Shown here: in pieces, positions 39,815 through 48,660 of the stretch
Numbering within the stretch: position 1 is the first letter of the stretch
How the letters are laid out: each line of letters starts with the position of its first letter
DNA from: Butyricicoccus_A sp963620595
GTDB taxonomy: Bacteria; Bacillota; Clostridia; Oscillospirales; Butyricicoccaceae
Reading direction: 5' to 3'
Length of the DNA: 64,000 nt
NCBI GenBank assembly: GCA_963620595.1
Contig: CAVFAY010000014.1
Coordinates: 1-64,000 of the forward strand
Made by a program: the position numbers and the translations under genes
Notes under the pieces: model-generated
What the model saw: the letters and a program-made list of their open reading frames with translations, nothing else
What the model was told of the DNA's origin: nothing
The model's database searches: none

Positions 39815-42322
39815 TTACTGAATATCCTTGACCGGATAGTCCTTGTCCTCCACTGCCTTGCGCAGAACATCGTTAGAGACGTCCTTGCTCAGTGTGACAA
39901 TAGCAGTATCCGTATTGTGATCCGCAGTTGCTTCCGTTACACCGTCAATTGCCTCCAAAGCCTTCTTGACCGTTGCTTCGCAGTGCGGGCACATCATACC
40001 TTCAATTTTCAATGTCTTCGTCATAGTTTTTTGTTCCTTTCTCTTATGCTTGATAGATTTATCTTTTGCAGCATTGCGGATGTCAAACAAATTGAGACGC
40101 AGTGCATTGGATACGACACAGAAGCTGGACAAGCTCATTGCCGCCGCACCGAACATCGGATTGAGCTTCCAGCCCAGCAGGGAAATAAATACACCTGCTG
40201 CCAGCGGAATACCACAGACGTTATAGGCAAATGCCCAGAACAGATTTTCATGAATATTGCGCAGCGTCGCGCGGCTGAGACGAATAGCAGCGGATACATC
40301 GAGCAGTCGGCTCTTCATGAGCACGACATCTGCCGCATCAACGGCAACATCTGCACCTGCACCGATGGCGATACCAATATCGGCACGCGTGAGTGCCGGT
40401 GCATCATTGATGCCATCGCCGACCATAGCTACCTTGCCGCGGCTTTGCAGTTGTCGAATAACAGCTTCCTTTCCATCCGGCAGGACACCGGCAATGACCT
40501 CATCGACACCCGCCTGTTTGCCAATCGCCTTTGCCGTTCGCTCATTATCACCGGTCAGCATGACAACATGAATGCCCATATGGCGCAATTCCTGTACGGC
40601 CTGCGGACTATCCGACTTGATGACATCCGCAACGGCAATGATACCAACCAGCTGATTGTCTCGGCTGAAGAACAACGGTGTCTTACCTTGTTCGGCAAAC
40701 TGCTGTGCCTGTTTTTGCAGAGATGCCGGAATCTCACAAATGTTCTGCATAAATGTTCCACTGCCGCCGCACAGTTGTGCACCGTCCAGCTTTGCAGACA
40801 AGCCATTGCCCGGCAAAGCCTGAAATTCTTCCACATCTTGTGCCGACAATCCATCTTGTTCTGCCTTCTCGACAATTGCTCGTGCCAGTGGATGTTCACT
40901 CTTCTTTTCCAGTGCATAGGCCAGTTGCATCAGATCCTGTTCTGAATAACTTTCTGCCGGAACCAGATCGGTTACTTTCGGCTCGCCGGATGTAATCGTA
41001 CCGGTTTTATCCAGCGCAACGACAGCGACCTTGCCGGTCTCCTCCAGCGAGACAGCGGTTTTGAACAGAATACCATTTTTTGCGCCCTTGCCGTTGCCGA
41101 CCATAATAGCAACCGGCGTTGCCAATCCCAGTGCACACGGGCAGCTGATAACGAGAACCGAAATACCGCGCGCTAGGGCAAAGCTGAAAGTCTGTCCGAC
41201 AAGCAGCCAAACGACAAACGTAATCACGGCAATGGTGATGACTGCCGGAACAAAAATACCGGATACTTTATCCGCAATTTTAGCAATCGGAGCTTTTGTC
41301 GCCGCAGCATCGCTGACCATTTGAATGATCTGCGACAACGTTGTGTCTTCACCGACACGAGATGCTTCACACTGCAAATATCCAGACTGATTGAGCGTTG
41401 CAGCAGACACTAAATCTCCTTCAGCCTTATCAACCGGAATGCTCTCACCCGTCAGTGCTGCTTCATTGACGGCACTGCTGCCGGACAGCACAATGCCATC
41501 AACAGGAATCGTCTCGCCCGGACGCACAACAAAAATATCGCCCTTCTTGACCTGCTCAATGGAAACTTCTACTTCTTTGCCGTCTTTCATGATGACAGCT
41601 GTTTTTGGCGCGAGCTTCATCAGTCCCTTGAGCGCATCTGTAGTTTTGCCTTTAGAACGCGCCTCCAGCATCTTTCCAACAGTAATCAGCGTCAGAATCA
41701 TGGCAGCTGACTCAAAATAGAACTCGTCCATATACGTCATTACCGCAGCATCATCACCGCGGACAACTGCGTTAGTCATCATGAACAGCGCGTATACACT
41801 CCACACAAAGGAGGCCATCGAGCCGAGTGCTACCAGCGTGTCCATATTCGGTGCACGATGAATGAGTCCTTTAAAGCCGCTAATAAAGAATTTCTGGTTA
41901 ATAACCATGATAATACCGGCCAATAATAACTGTACCAAGCCCATTGCCACATGATTGCCTTCAAACCACTTTGGCAGTGGCCACCCCCACATCATATGTC
42001 CCATGGAGAAATACATGAGCACGAGCAGAAATCCAATGGATGCAATCAACCGGCGTTTTAATACCGGCGTATCATGATCTGCCAGCGCATCTGCCGCCGC
42101 AGAACGAGAAGTGCTGGTGTTCGCTCCCTTGACAGAGGCGCCATAACCTGCATCTGTCACCGCTTTGATAATGTCCTGCGACGATGCCGTGCCCTCCACA
42201 CCCATAGAATTGGTCAGCAAGCTGACAGAACAGCTTGTCACACCGTGAACCTGAGATACAGCCTTTTCCACGCGCGCGCTGCACGCAGCACAGCTCATAC
42301 CGGTCACTGTATACTGTTCCAT
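39815..42322 (-). CDS. copA: copper-exporting P1B-type ATPase with a C-terminal extra HMA domain
   Basis: 835 residues from ATG 42322. N-terminal metal-binding domain with CxxC at Cys11/Cys14 (GMSCAACSARVEKA), eight membrane segments including the ion-site CPC (ISCPCALGLATP), phosphorylation DKTGT, HP motif SEHPLARA and GDGINDAPAL. It ends with a second HMA domain (from about residue 767, GMMCPHCEATVKKAL), joined by a Lys-rich linker. It pumps Cu(I) out. The tail has its own methionine (ATG at 40024) with AAAGGA upstream, so a separate 69-residue chaperone may also be made from the same frame. Confidence 0.96.
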   Translation of the reverse strand: MEQYTVTGMSCAACSARVEKAVSQVHGVTSCSVSLLTNSMGVEGTASSQDIIKAVTDAGYGASVKGANTSTSRSAAADALADHDTPVLKRRLIASIGFLLVLMYFSMGHMMWGWPLPKWFEGNHVAMGLVQLLLAGIIMVINQKFFISGFKGLIHRAPNMDTLVALGSMASFVWSVYALFMMTNAVVRGDDAAVMTYMDEFYFESAAMILTLITVGKMLEARSKGKTTDALKGLMKLAPKTAVIMKDGKEVEVSIEQVKKGDIFVVRPGETIPVDGIVLSGSSAVNEAALTGESIPVDKAEGDLVSAATLNQSGYLQCEASRVGEDTTLSQIIQMVSDAAATKAPIAKIADKVSGIFVPAVITIAVITFVVWLLVGQTFSFALARGISVLVISCPCALGLATPVAIMVGNGKGAKNGILFKTAVSLEETGKVAVVALDKTGTITSGEPKVTDLVPAESYSEQDLMQLAYALEKKSEHPLARAIVEKAEQDGLSAQDVEEFQALPGNGLSAKLDGAQLCGGSGTFMQNICEIPASLQKQAQQFAEQGKTPLFFSRDNQLVGIIAVADVIKSDSPQAVQELRHMGIHVVMLTGDNERTAKAIGKQAGVDEVIAGVLPDGKEAVIRQLQSRGKVAMVGDGINDAPALTRADIGIAIGAGADVAVDAADVVLMKSRLLDVSAAIRLSRATLRNIHENLFWAFAYNVCGIPLAAGVFISLLGWKLNPMFGAAAMSLSSFCVVSNALRLNLFDIRNAAKDKSIKHKRKEQKTMTKTLKIEGMMCPHCEATVKKALEAIDGVTEATADHNTDTAIVTLSKDVSNDVLRKAVEDKDYPVKDIQ

Positions 42323-42323
42323 G

Positions 42324-42692
42324 TTACTTGCTCCCCTCAATGCTGGTGACCTTGTAGTCCGTCCAAGCAAGTGCCTGTCGAATCGCGTCATCGCTCACAT
42401 CGCGGTCATACTCTACAACAGCAATGCCTTTTTTCCAATCGGCATGTGCTACCACGCCGTCGATTTTATCCAGCTGCTTTTCCACATGCTTGCGGCAGTT
42501 GTCGCACATCATGCCTTCAATATGCACGGTCTTTTCGCCGAGCTTTGCACCTTCCAGCGTCTTATGCTCTTCCAGAACAACATCTCCGCCACCGCCGCAG
42601 CAGCCGCCTTCGCCCTTCATGTGTTTCATGCCGGAACGCGCAGCAATGACAGCAATCACAACGAGAATAACAACAATAATTACGGTACCCAT
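42324..42692 (-). CDS. membrane-anchored HMA-domain copper-binding protein
   Basis: 122 residues. One N-terminal membrane segment (TVIIVVILVVIAVIAARSG), a cluster KGEGGCCGGGG resembling the tail of FeoB-associated cysteine-rich proteins, then an HMA domain with MMCDNC. It probably hands copper to CopA at the membrane (inference). It follows csoR and ends 1 base before copA starts. The tether plus Cys-rich hinge differs from the free CopZ usual in such operons. Confidence 0.88.
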   Translation of the reverse strand: MGTVIIVVILVVIAVIAARSGMKHMKGEGGCCGGGGDVVLEEHKTLEGAKLGEKTVHIEGMMCDNCRKHVEKQLDKIDGVVAHADWKKGIAVVEYDRDVSDDAIRQALAWTDYKVTSIEGSK

Positions 42693-42712
42693 AAAATTTG
42701 AACCTCCTGTAT

Positions 42713-43018
42713 TTATTTCATGAGCTTTTGCAAGGTTGCAACAAGCTCGTCAATCACTTCTTCATTTCCCGCCTGAATATCTTTGACGACACAGGTACGG
42801 ATATGATTGGACAGCAGTTCCCGATTAAACGCATTCATCGCTGCCGTAACTGCTGCTGACTGCACCAAAATATCCGGACAATAGGCATTTCGCTCCACCA
42901 TGCCGCGAATGCCACGAATCTGTCCTTCGATACGATTGAGTCGATGAATCAAGCTCTTGTACTCTTCTTCCGAACGCTCTTTCGTCTTTTTGCCGCAGCA
43001 ACAGGACTTGTCTTCCAT
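42713..43018 (-). CDS. csoR: CsoR family copper-sensing repressor
   Basis: 101 residues, all helical. It has the Cys-His-Cys Cu(I) site at Cys47, His72 and Cys76 (AYCPDIL, SNHIRTC), the basic RLNRIEGQIRGI helix, and an N-terminal cysteine cluster (SCCCG). It represses the operon until Cu(I) binds. Two operator-like palindromes overlap its promoter, so it is autoregulated. Confidence 0.95.
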   Translation of the reverse strand: MEDKSCCCGKKTKERSEEEYKSLIHRLNRIEGQIRGIRGMVERNAYCPDILVQSAAVTAAMNAFNRELLSNHIRTCVVKDIQAGNEEVIDELVATLQKLMK

Positions 43019-43043
43019 TTCATTTCACCTCACAGAGTTCATA

Positions 43044-43092
43044 TACCCCCTAGGGGTACCTTGATTGTATACCCACTATGGGTATCTGTCAA
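43044..43092 (-). promoter_or_regulatory. csoR: copper operon promoter with two CsoR-type operators
   Basis: Minus-strand promoter TTGACA (43087-43092), 17 bases and TACAAT (43064-43069). A palindrome TACCC-N5-GGGTA (43070-43084) fills the spacer. A second, TACCCCCTAGGGGTA (43044-43058), covers the expected start site. GC-rich palindromes of this type are typical CsoR sites. Confidence 0.85.
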
Positions 43093-43142
43093 CACCGTCT
43101 CACAGATTTGTCCGATTGGAGCCAAGTTTGTCCAAATGGGTG

Positions 43143-43175
43143 AAAAAAGAGCGCGGCACAACGCCACGCTCTTAA
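43143..43175 (-). terminator. terminator at the end of the purine operon
   Basis: On the minus strand, AAGAGCG pairs with CGCTCTT, with an inner GGC/GCC pairing, followed by TTTTTT. It lies about 20 bases after the stop of the gene at 43193. Confidence 0.85.
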
Positions 43176-43192
43176 GATACGATATTTTCCGA

Positions 43193-43723
43193 TCAAATAT
43201 TCGGAATCAGATCCATTTCCTTTGCCACTTCGATATTGACCGCACCAACAGCAATCTGTGCAATTGCATCAACAAAGCGCTGAATGCTGCTGAGCATCAA
43301 CGAGAAATAATCACAAATATCCGTGATAATGCGCTCCGGATCGTCCTTCATGTTTACCACGATGTTATGGCGCATATATACTACACCGTCCTGCTCGAAC
43401 AGACCAAACTGGCCAATCGTGCAGAAATTGTTGATGGTAAACAGTGCGCGCTTCAGCTCCGGCAGATTGCGGGCAACAGCATCTGCCTCTACCTGCAGCA
43501 TTGTTGCGTGCAACTGGAACAGAGCGGTTTCCTCTCGTGCCATCTTTGCCGGCGGGAACCACATATCTACAATAACATCCTGCTTAACCTTGCCCAAGCG
43601 GCTCAGTTCAATGCGAGTCATCGGCGGCTGACCGTTTTCAGCCGGAAAAAACTCGGTACGGAATCCATTCTGCTTGATGACATCCGCCATACAAGAGATG
43701 ATTTTTGTCTTCAAATCTTCCAT
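43193..43723 (-). CDS. unknown protein at the end of the purine operon
   Basis: 176 residues, soluble, no signal peptide. The alternating pattern (TALFQLHATMLQVEADAVARNLPELKRALFTINNFCTIGQFGLFEQDGVVYMRHNI) recalls the YbjN / type III chaperone-like fold, but only loosely. A C-terminal amphipathic helix follows. It sits 13 bases downstream of purD and is closed by a terminator, so it is likely cotranscribed. No catalytic motif is seen. Confidence 0.75.
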   Translation of the reverse strand: MEDLKTKIISCMADVIKQNGFRTEFFPAENGQPPMTRIELSRLGKVKQDVIVDMWFPPAKMAREETALFQLHATMLQVEADAVARNLPELKRALFTINNFCTIGQFGLFEQDGVVYMRHNIVVNMKDDPERIITDICDYFSLMLSSIQRFVDAIAQIAVGAVNIEVAKEMDLIPNI

Positions 43724-43736
43724 ATCTCTCTACCTC

Positions 43737-44993
43737 TTAGCCCTTTTTAATGCCAATATCCAGACGATAATGTGCCTTGTCAAACGAAATTTTCTTGACA
43801 TCAGCATATGCCTTCTGAATGGCCTCATCCAGCGTCGGAGCTGTAGCGGTTACGCCGAGAACGCGGCCGCCGTTTGTCACAATCATGCCGTCCTTTTTGG
43901 CAGTGCCGGCATGGAAAACGACAGATTCTGTCACATCATCCAGACCATGAATTTCCTTGCCCTTTTCATAAGCAACCGGATAACCGCCGGAAGCCATAAC
44001 CACGCAGCAAGCCGCATTATCTGCCCACTGAATGTTCATCTCATCCAGCTTGCCGTCAATCACCGCGTTCATAATGTCAAACAAATCGCTGTCCAAACGC
44101 GACAGAACAGCCTGGGTCTCCGGATCGCCAAAACGAGCATTGTACTCAATGACCTTCGGGCCCTTCGGTGTCAGCATTAGACCAAAGTACAGAACACCGC
44201 TGAACGGACGGCCTTCTGCTGCCATAGCATCCACGGTCGGGCGGAAAATGGTATCCATGCAGGTCTGCGCAATGTCCTCGGTATAAAAGCGGGACGGAGA
44301 GAATGCACCCATGCCGCCAGTATTCGGACCTTCATCGTGGTCATAGGCACGCTTGTGATCCTGTGCAGACGGCATCGTAGACAGATTTTTTCCGTCAACA
44401 AATGCCAGAACCGAAACCTCCGGACCTGTCAGGAATTCTTCAATGACAACGCGAGCGCCAGCGCCGCCAAACTTGCCGTCATCAATCGCATCATGGACAG
44501 CGGCAATGGCTTCCTCTTCGGTCATAGCAACCGTAACACCCTTGCCCAGTGCTAAACCGTCTGCCTTAATGACAATCGGCGCACCATTTTCCTTGATATA
44601 TGCAATCGCGTCTGCACTGTTTTCAAAGACAGCATAGCCTGCGGTCGGAATGTTGTACTTCTTCATCAAATCCTTTGCAAAGGACTTTGAGCCTTCAATG
44701 ACCGCTGCATTTTTGTGCGGGCCGAAAGCACGAATGCCTGCAGCTTCCAGTGCATCAACCATGCCCAGTGCGAGCGGATCATCCGGTGTCACAACAACGA
44801 GATCCGGTTTGTTTTCCTTAGAAAAAGCAACAACGCCGTCAATATCAGTTGCCTTGATGTCTACGCACTCAGCAACATCCGCAATGCCGCCGTTGCCCGG
44901 TGCACACCAGAGCTTATCTACCTTCGGGCTTTTTGCCAGTGTCATGCAGACTGCATGTTCGCGTCCGCCGCTGCCGATTACCAGTACTTTCAT
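43737..44993 (-). CDS. purD: phosphoribosylamine-glycine ligase
   Basis: 418 residues from ATG 44993. ATP-grasp enzyme with MKVLVIGSGGREHA, PNTGGMGAFSP and EYNARFGDPETQ. It makes GAR from PRA and glycine, the second step of IMP synthesis. It lies 78 bases downstream of the AICAR transformylase gene. Stretches further upstream stay open but precede the conserved start. Confidence 0.97.
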   Translation of the reverse strand: MKVLVIGSGGREHAVCMTLAKSPKVDKLWCAPGNGGIADVAECVDIKATDIDGVVAFSKENKPDLVVVTPDDPLALGMVDALEAAGIRAFGPHKNAAVIEGSKSFAKDLMKKYNIPTAGYAVFENSADAIAYIKENGAPIVIKADGLALGKGVTVAMTEEEAIAAVHDAIDDGKFGGAGARVVIEEFLTGPEVSVLAFVDGKNLSTMPSAQDHKRAYDHDEGPNTGGMGAFSPSRFYTEDIAQTCMDTIFRPTVDAMAAEGRPFSGVLYFGLMLTPKGPKVIEYNARFGDPETQAVLSRLDSDLFDIMNAVIDGKLDEMNIQWADNAACCVVMASGGYPVAYEKGKEIHGLDDVTESVVFHAGTAKKDGMIVTNGGRVLGVTATAPTLDEAIQKAYADVKKISFDKAHYRLDIGIKKG

Positions 44994-45071
44994 ATTGGAA
45001 ATCCTCCTTCTATAACTGCCAAAAGTCAGGCACGCCCAGCGACGCACCTGACTTTTATTATCTTTTGCTTC

Positions 45072-46253
45072 TTAGTGATGGAACAGACGAATGCCGGTGA
45101 ACGACATCACGATGCCGTACTTGTTGCAGGTGTCGATAACATTGTCATCACGAATTGAGCCGCCCGGCTGTGCGATGTATGCCACACCGGACTTCTTTGC
45201 GCGCTCTACATTGTCACCAAACGGGAAGAATGCATCCGAACCAACGGTTACGCCGGACTGCGTTGCAATCCATGCCTTCTTCTCCTCACGGGTCAGCGGC
45301 TCCGGCTTTACCTTGAACTTGGTCTGCCATACGCCATCTGCCAGAACATCCTCGTACTCATCTGAGATGTATACATCAATCGCATTGTCGCGATCCGGAC
45401 GACGAATGCCGTCAACGAACTGGAGACCCAGAACCTTCGGATGCTGACGCAGCATCCAGTTATCTGCCTTGTTGCCAGCCAGACGTGTGCAGTGAATGCG
45501 GCTCTGCTGGCCTGCACCGACACCAATGGTCTGACCATTCTTGACATAGCAAACCGAGTTGGACTGAGTGTACTTCAGAGTAATCAGAGAGACAATCATG
45601 TCCAGCTTTGCCTGCTTCGGCAGTTCCTTGTTCTCGGTTACGATATTCGTGAGCATGTTTTCATCAATCTTCAGATTATTATGTCCCTGCTCAAAGGTAA
45701 TACCAAAGATATTGCGGCGCTCAATCGGAGCCGGCTCATAGGTCGGGTCAATCTGAATGACCGTATAACCGCCCTTGCGCTTGGTCTTGAGGATTTCCAG
45801 TGCTTCCTCAGAATAAGACGGTGCAATAATGCCGTCAGATACTTCATACTTCAGATATGTTGCTGTCTGTGCATCACACTCATCAGACAGAGCAACCCAG
45901 TCGCCGTAAGAGCACAGACGATCTGCACCACGGGCACGAATATACGCGCACGCAATCGGAGACAGCTCTTCGTCCGGCAGAGTATCCGTAAAATAAATCT
46001 GCTTTTCAACATCAGACAGCGGATTGCCAATAGCGGCACCAGCCGGGCTGACGTGCTTAAAGGAAGCAGCGGAAGCCATACCGGTGGCAGCTTTCAGCTC
46101 ACGTACCAGCTGCCAGCTGTTGAATGCGTCCATAAAGTTAATATAACCCGGTCTGCCGTTCAGTACCTTGATCGGCAGCTCGCCCTCTTCCATATAAATG
46201 CGGGACGGCTTCTGGTTCGGGTTGCAACCATATTTCAGTTCAAGCTCAGTCAT
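45072..46253 (-). CDS. stand-alone AICAR formyltransferase
   Basis: 393 residues. It matches the transformylase half of PurH: KYGCNPNQKPSRIY, SFKHVSPAGAAIG (the catalytic Lys-His), the GVGAGQQSRIHC motif, and the end AYIAQPGGSIRDDNVIDTCNKYGI. The N-terminal IMP cyclohydrolase (MGS-like) domain of classical PurH is missing. It converts AICAR to FAICAR with 10-formyl-THF, and the next gene upstream supplies the cyclohydrolase. Confidence 0.93.
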   Translation of the reverse strand: MTELELKYGCNPNQKPSRIYMEEGELPIKVLNGRPGYINFMDAFNSWQLVRELKAATGMASAASFKHVSPAGAAIGNPLSDVEKQIYFTDTLPDEELSPIACAYIRARGADRLCSYGDWVALSDECDAQTATYLKYEVSDGIIAPSYSEEALEILKTKRKGGYTVIQIDPTYEPAPIERRNIFGITFEQGHNNLKIDENMLTNIVTENKELPKQAKLDMIVSLITLKYTQSNSVCYVKNGQTIGVGAGQQSRIHCTRLAGNKADNWMLRQHPKVLGLQFVDGIRRPDRDNAIDVYISDEYEDVLADGVWQTKFKVKPEPLTREEKKAWIATQSGVTVGSDAFFPFGDNVERAKKSGVAYIAQPGGSIRDDNVIDTCNKYGIVMSFTGIRLFHH

Positions 46254-46265
46254 GGGAAACTCCTC

Positions 46266-46970
46266 TCAGCAGTGCTTATTGCGGATGATGCTGGAAGCCT
46301 TGCCGGTTTCCAGATCAATGAAGCTTACGTACAGGGAAACCTTGTTCTCTTCGTTCAGGTTATCCCACACCATATCGGCAAAGGTCTGTAAATCGCCTTC
46401 AATGCGAACGGTCTCCGGCTCGCCCTCAAAGGACGGCAGCGGATTGCCATCGTTCTTGTAAGTATGGATAAAATGCCCCAAACCTGCACGCGGTGCATCA
46501 TACTCAAAGAAAAAGCGCTTGTTGCACGCCGGATCGCCGTCAAAGCTCTTGAGGATAGACAGCTCATACGCACCATTCGGCTCAACAACGCCGGAAATGC
46601 GCGGGGTGTAGTTCGGACCGTCCGGCTCAAACTGACGGGTGCGCAGTGCCTCAATATAGCTCTTGCCTGCTGCCAGACCATCACGAACGGTGTCGGTCTG
46701 ATCGCCGTTTGTGACAATGGTTGCACCATTGAATGCGCGAACCGGATGATAAATAATCAGAGACGGGTCAACCATCTTAGACGGGTCAAAGGCTTCTGTA
46801 CGGATGCCGTCTTCCGTCTCCGCAAAAATGCGGTTGCGGCTGTTTTCGCTGCGTCCCATGATGAAATATGCAATCACTGCGTTTTTGTCATCTGCGCTGC
46901 GGCCCAGAACGATGCCGCGGCCCGGATAGCTGTTTTCGCGCAGCAGTGCGCCAAGATCAAAAATTTCCAT
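46266..46970 (-). CDS. purO: IMP cyclohydrolase, PurO-like
   Basis: 234 residues. It resembles the PurO/IMP_cyclohyd family first known from archaea: SYPGRGIVLGRS near the start, IAYFIMGRSENSRNR, YHPVRAFNG, and IVTNGDQTDT. It closes FAICAR to IMP, the last step. It is located between purN and the transformylase gene, which lacks this activity. It is a separate protein from PurH. Confidence 0.88.
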   Translation of the reverse strand: MEIFDLGALLRENSYPGRGIVLGRSADDKNAVIAYFIMGRSENSRNRIFAETEDGIRTEAFDPSKMVDPSLIIYHPVRAFNGATIVTNGDQTDTVRDGLAAGKSYIEALRTRQFEPDGPNYTPRISGVVEPNGAYELSILKSFDGDPACNKRFFFEYDAPRAGLGHFIHTYKNDGNPLPSFEGEPETVRIEGDLQTFADMVWDNLNEENKVSLYVSFIDLETGKASSIIRNKHC

Positions 46971-46999
46971 GATAAAATCTTCCTTTATATCGTTGCGTT

Positions 47000-47629
47000 T
47001 TATTGAGAAATCGAAACAATACCGTCATCCGAAACAGACAGCTTGCCCTCGCAAAACAGAGAGACTGCGCGCGGCAGCAAAATATGCTCTGCCTGTGCCA
47101 TGACACGCTTTTGCAAAACTTCCGGTGTGTCATTCGGCTCAATCTCTACTGCCTTCTGTGCGATAATCGGACCGCCGTCTGTAATGGCATTGACAAAGTG
47201 TACGGTAGCGCCGGTCACTTTGACACCCTTTGCGAGTGCTGCTTCATGGACATGCAGACCATAGAAGCCATCTCCGCAAAACGACGGAATCAACGATGGA
47301 TGTACATTGATGATGCGGTTCTCAAATTCTTTGCAGAAGTCTTCATCCAGCACGGTCATAAAACCAGCCAAAACAATCAAACCAATGTTCTGCTCATGCA
47401 GGAAATCGGCAAGTGCCCGACAGTATTCCGCTCCGGAGGCATAGTCCTTCTTGCGGCGCACAACGCCGGGAACGCCCGCTTTTTTGGCGCGTTCCAGCGC
47501 ATACGCCGTATCATTGGAGGACACAACGACAGAAACTCTGCCGTTGTGAATGTCCCCGCGTGCCTGTGCATCGAGAATCGCCTGTAAATTGGTTCCGCCG
47601 CCGGATACCAAAACAGCGATATTTACCAT
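47000..47629 (-). CDS. purN: phosphoribosylglycinamide formyltransferase
   Basis: 209 residues from ATG 47629, which lies inside the purM 3' end. It has NIAVLVSGGGTNLQAIL, the active-site NVHPSLIPSFCG, and GATVHFVNAITDGGPIIAQ with the catalytic Asn-His-Asp. It formylates GAR with 10-formyl-THF. Confidence 0.97.
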   Translation of the reverse strand: MVNIAVLVSGGGTNLQAILDAQARGDIHNGRVSVVVSSNDTAYALERAKKAGVPGVVRRKKDYASGAEYCRALADFLHEQNIGLIVLAGFMTVLDEDFCKEFENRIINVHPSLIPSFCGDGFYGLHVHEAALAKGVKVTGATVHFVNAITDGGPIIAQKAVEIEPNDTPEVLQKRVMAQAEHILLPRAVSLFCEGKLSVSDDGIVSISQ

Positions 47630-48660
47630 AACTGAACTTCCTTCTCGCCGGACTTGCACTCACCGATGATATATCCGGTCTCGCCTGCTGCAGAGATTGC
47701 CTCCAGCGCCTTGTCAGCCTGCTCCTTCGGAACAGCGACAACCAGACCTGCGCCCATGTTAAAGGTATTGTACATATCGCGCTCCGGAATCTTGCCAACT
47801 TCCTGAATCATCTTGAAGATACCCGGTGTCGGCAGAGCAGCCTTTTCAATGGAAACGCAAATGTTATCCGGCAGCATACGCGGAATGTTTTCATAAAAAC
47901 CACCGCCAGTGATGTGGCTCATTGCCTTAACATCGACTGCTGCGATCAAAGACTGAATCGTCTTGACGTAAATCTTTGTCGGGGTCAGCAGCTCTTCGCC
48001 CAATGTCTTGCCAAACTCAGAGATGTAACGCTGTACCGACTTCTCATTGATGCCCAGTGTCTTGCGCACCAGAGAATAACCGTTGGAATGTACACCAGAG
48101 GAAGCAACGCCAATAAGAACATCGCCAGCTGCCAGCTTGGAGCCGTCAATCATCTTATCACGATCTACCAGACCAACAGAGAAACCAGCCATGTCGTACT
48201 CATCTACCGGATAGAAGCCCGGCATCTCAGCGGTCTCGCCGCCGACCAGTGCGCAGCCTGCCTGACGGCAGCCGTCTGCAATACCCTTGACCAGCTCAGC
48301 GATGCGCTCCGGATAGTTCTTGCCGACAGCAATGTAGTCGAGAAAGAACAGCGGCTGTGCACCACAGCACGCAATATCGTTGACACACATAGCGACACAA
48401 TCAATACCAACTGTATCATGCTTGTCCATCAGGAATGCCAGCTTCAGCTTGGTGCCAACACCATCGGTGCCGGAAACCAAAATCGGATGCTCCATTCCCT
48501 GCACCGGCGGTTCAAACATGCCGCCGAAGCCGCCGATCGAACCGAGTACGCCAGGAATATAAGTGCTTTCGACAAACGGCTTCATCTTTTTGACAGCTTC
48601 ATAACCTGCAGTAACATCTACACCTGCTGCCTTGTAACTTTCAGAACGACTATTAACCAT
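47623..48660 (-). CDS. purM: phosphoribosylformylglycinamidine cyclo-ligase
   Basis: 345 residues from ATG 48660, 8-base overlap with purF. ATP-binding features GTDGVGTKLKLAF, VGGETAEMPGFY and the HITGGGFYENIPRML motif. It forms AIR from FGAM. PurL and PurS/PurQ, which make FGAM, are not in the window. Confidence 0.97.
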   Translation of the reverse strand: MVNSRSESYKAAGVDVTAGYEAVKKMKPFVESTYIPGVLGSIGGFGGMFEPPVQGMEHPILVSGTDGVGTKLKLAFLMDKHDTVGIDCVAMCVNDIACCGAQPLFFLDYIAVGKNYPERIAELVKGIADGCRQAGCALVGGETAEMPGFYPVDEYDMAGFSVGLVDRDKMIDGSKLAAGDVLIGVASSGVHSNGYSLVRKTLGINEKSVQRYISEFGKTLGEELLTPTKIYVKTIQSLIAAVDVKAMSHITGGGFYENIPRMLPDNICVSIEKAALPTPGIFKMIQEVGKIPERDMYNTFNMGAGLVVAVPKEQADKALEAISAAGETGYIIGECKSGEKEVQLW

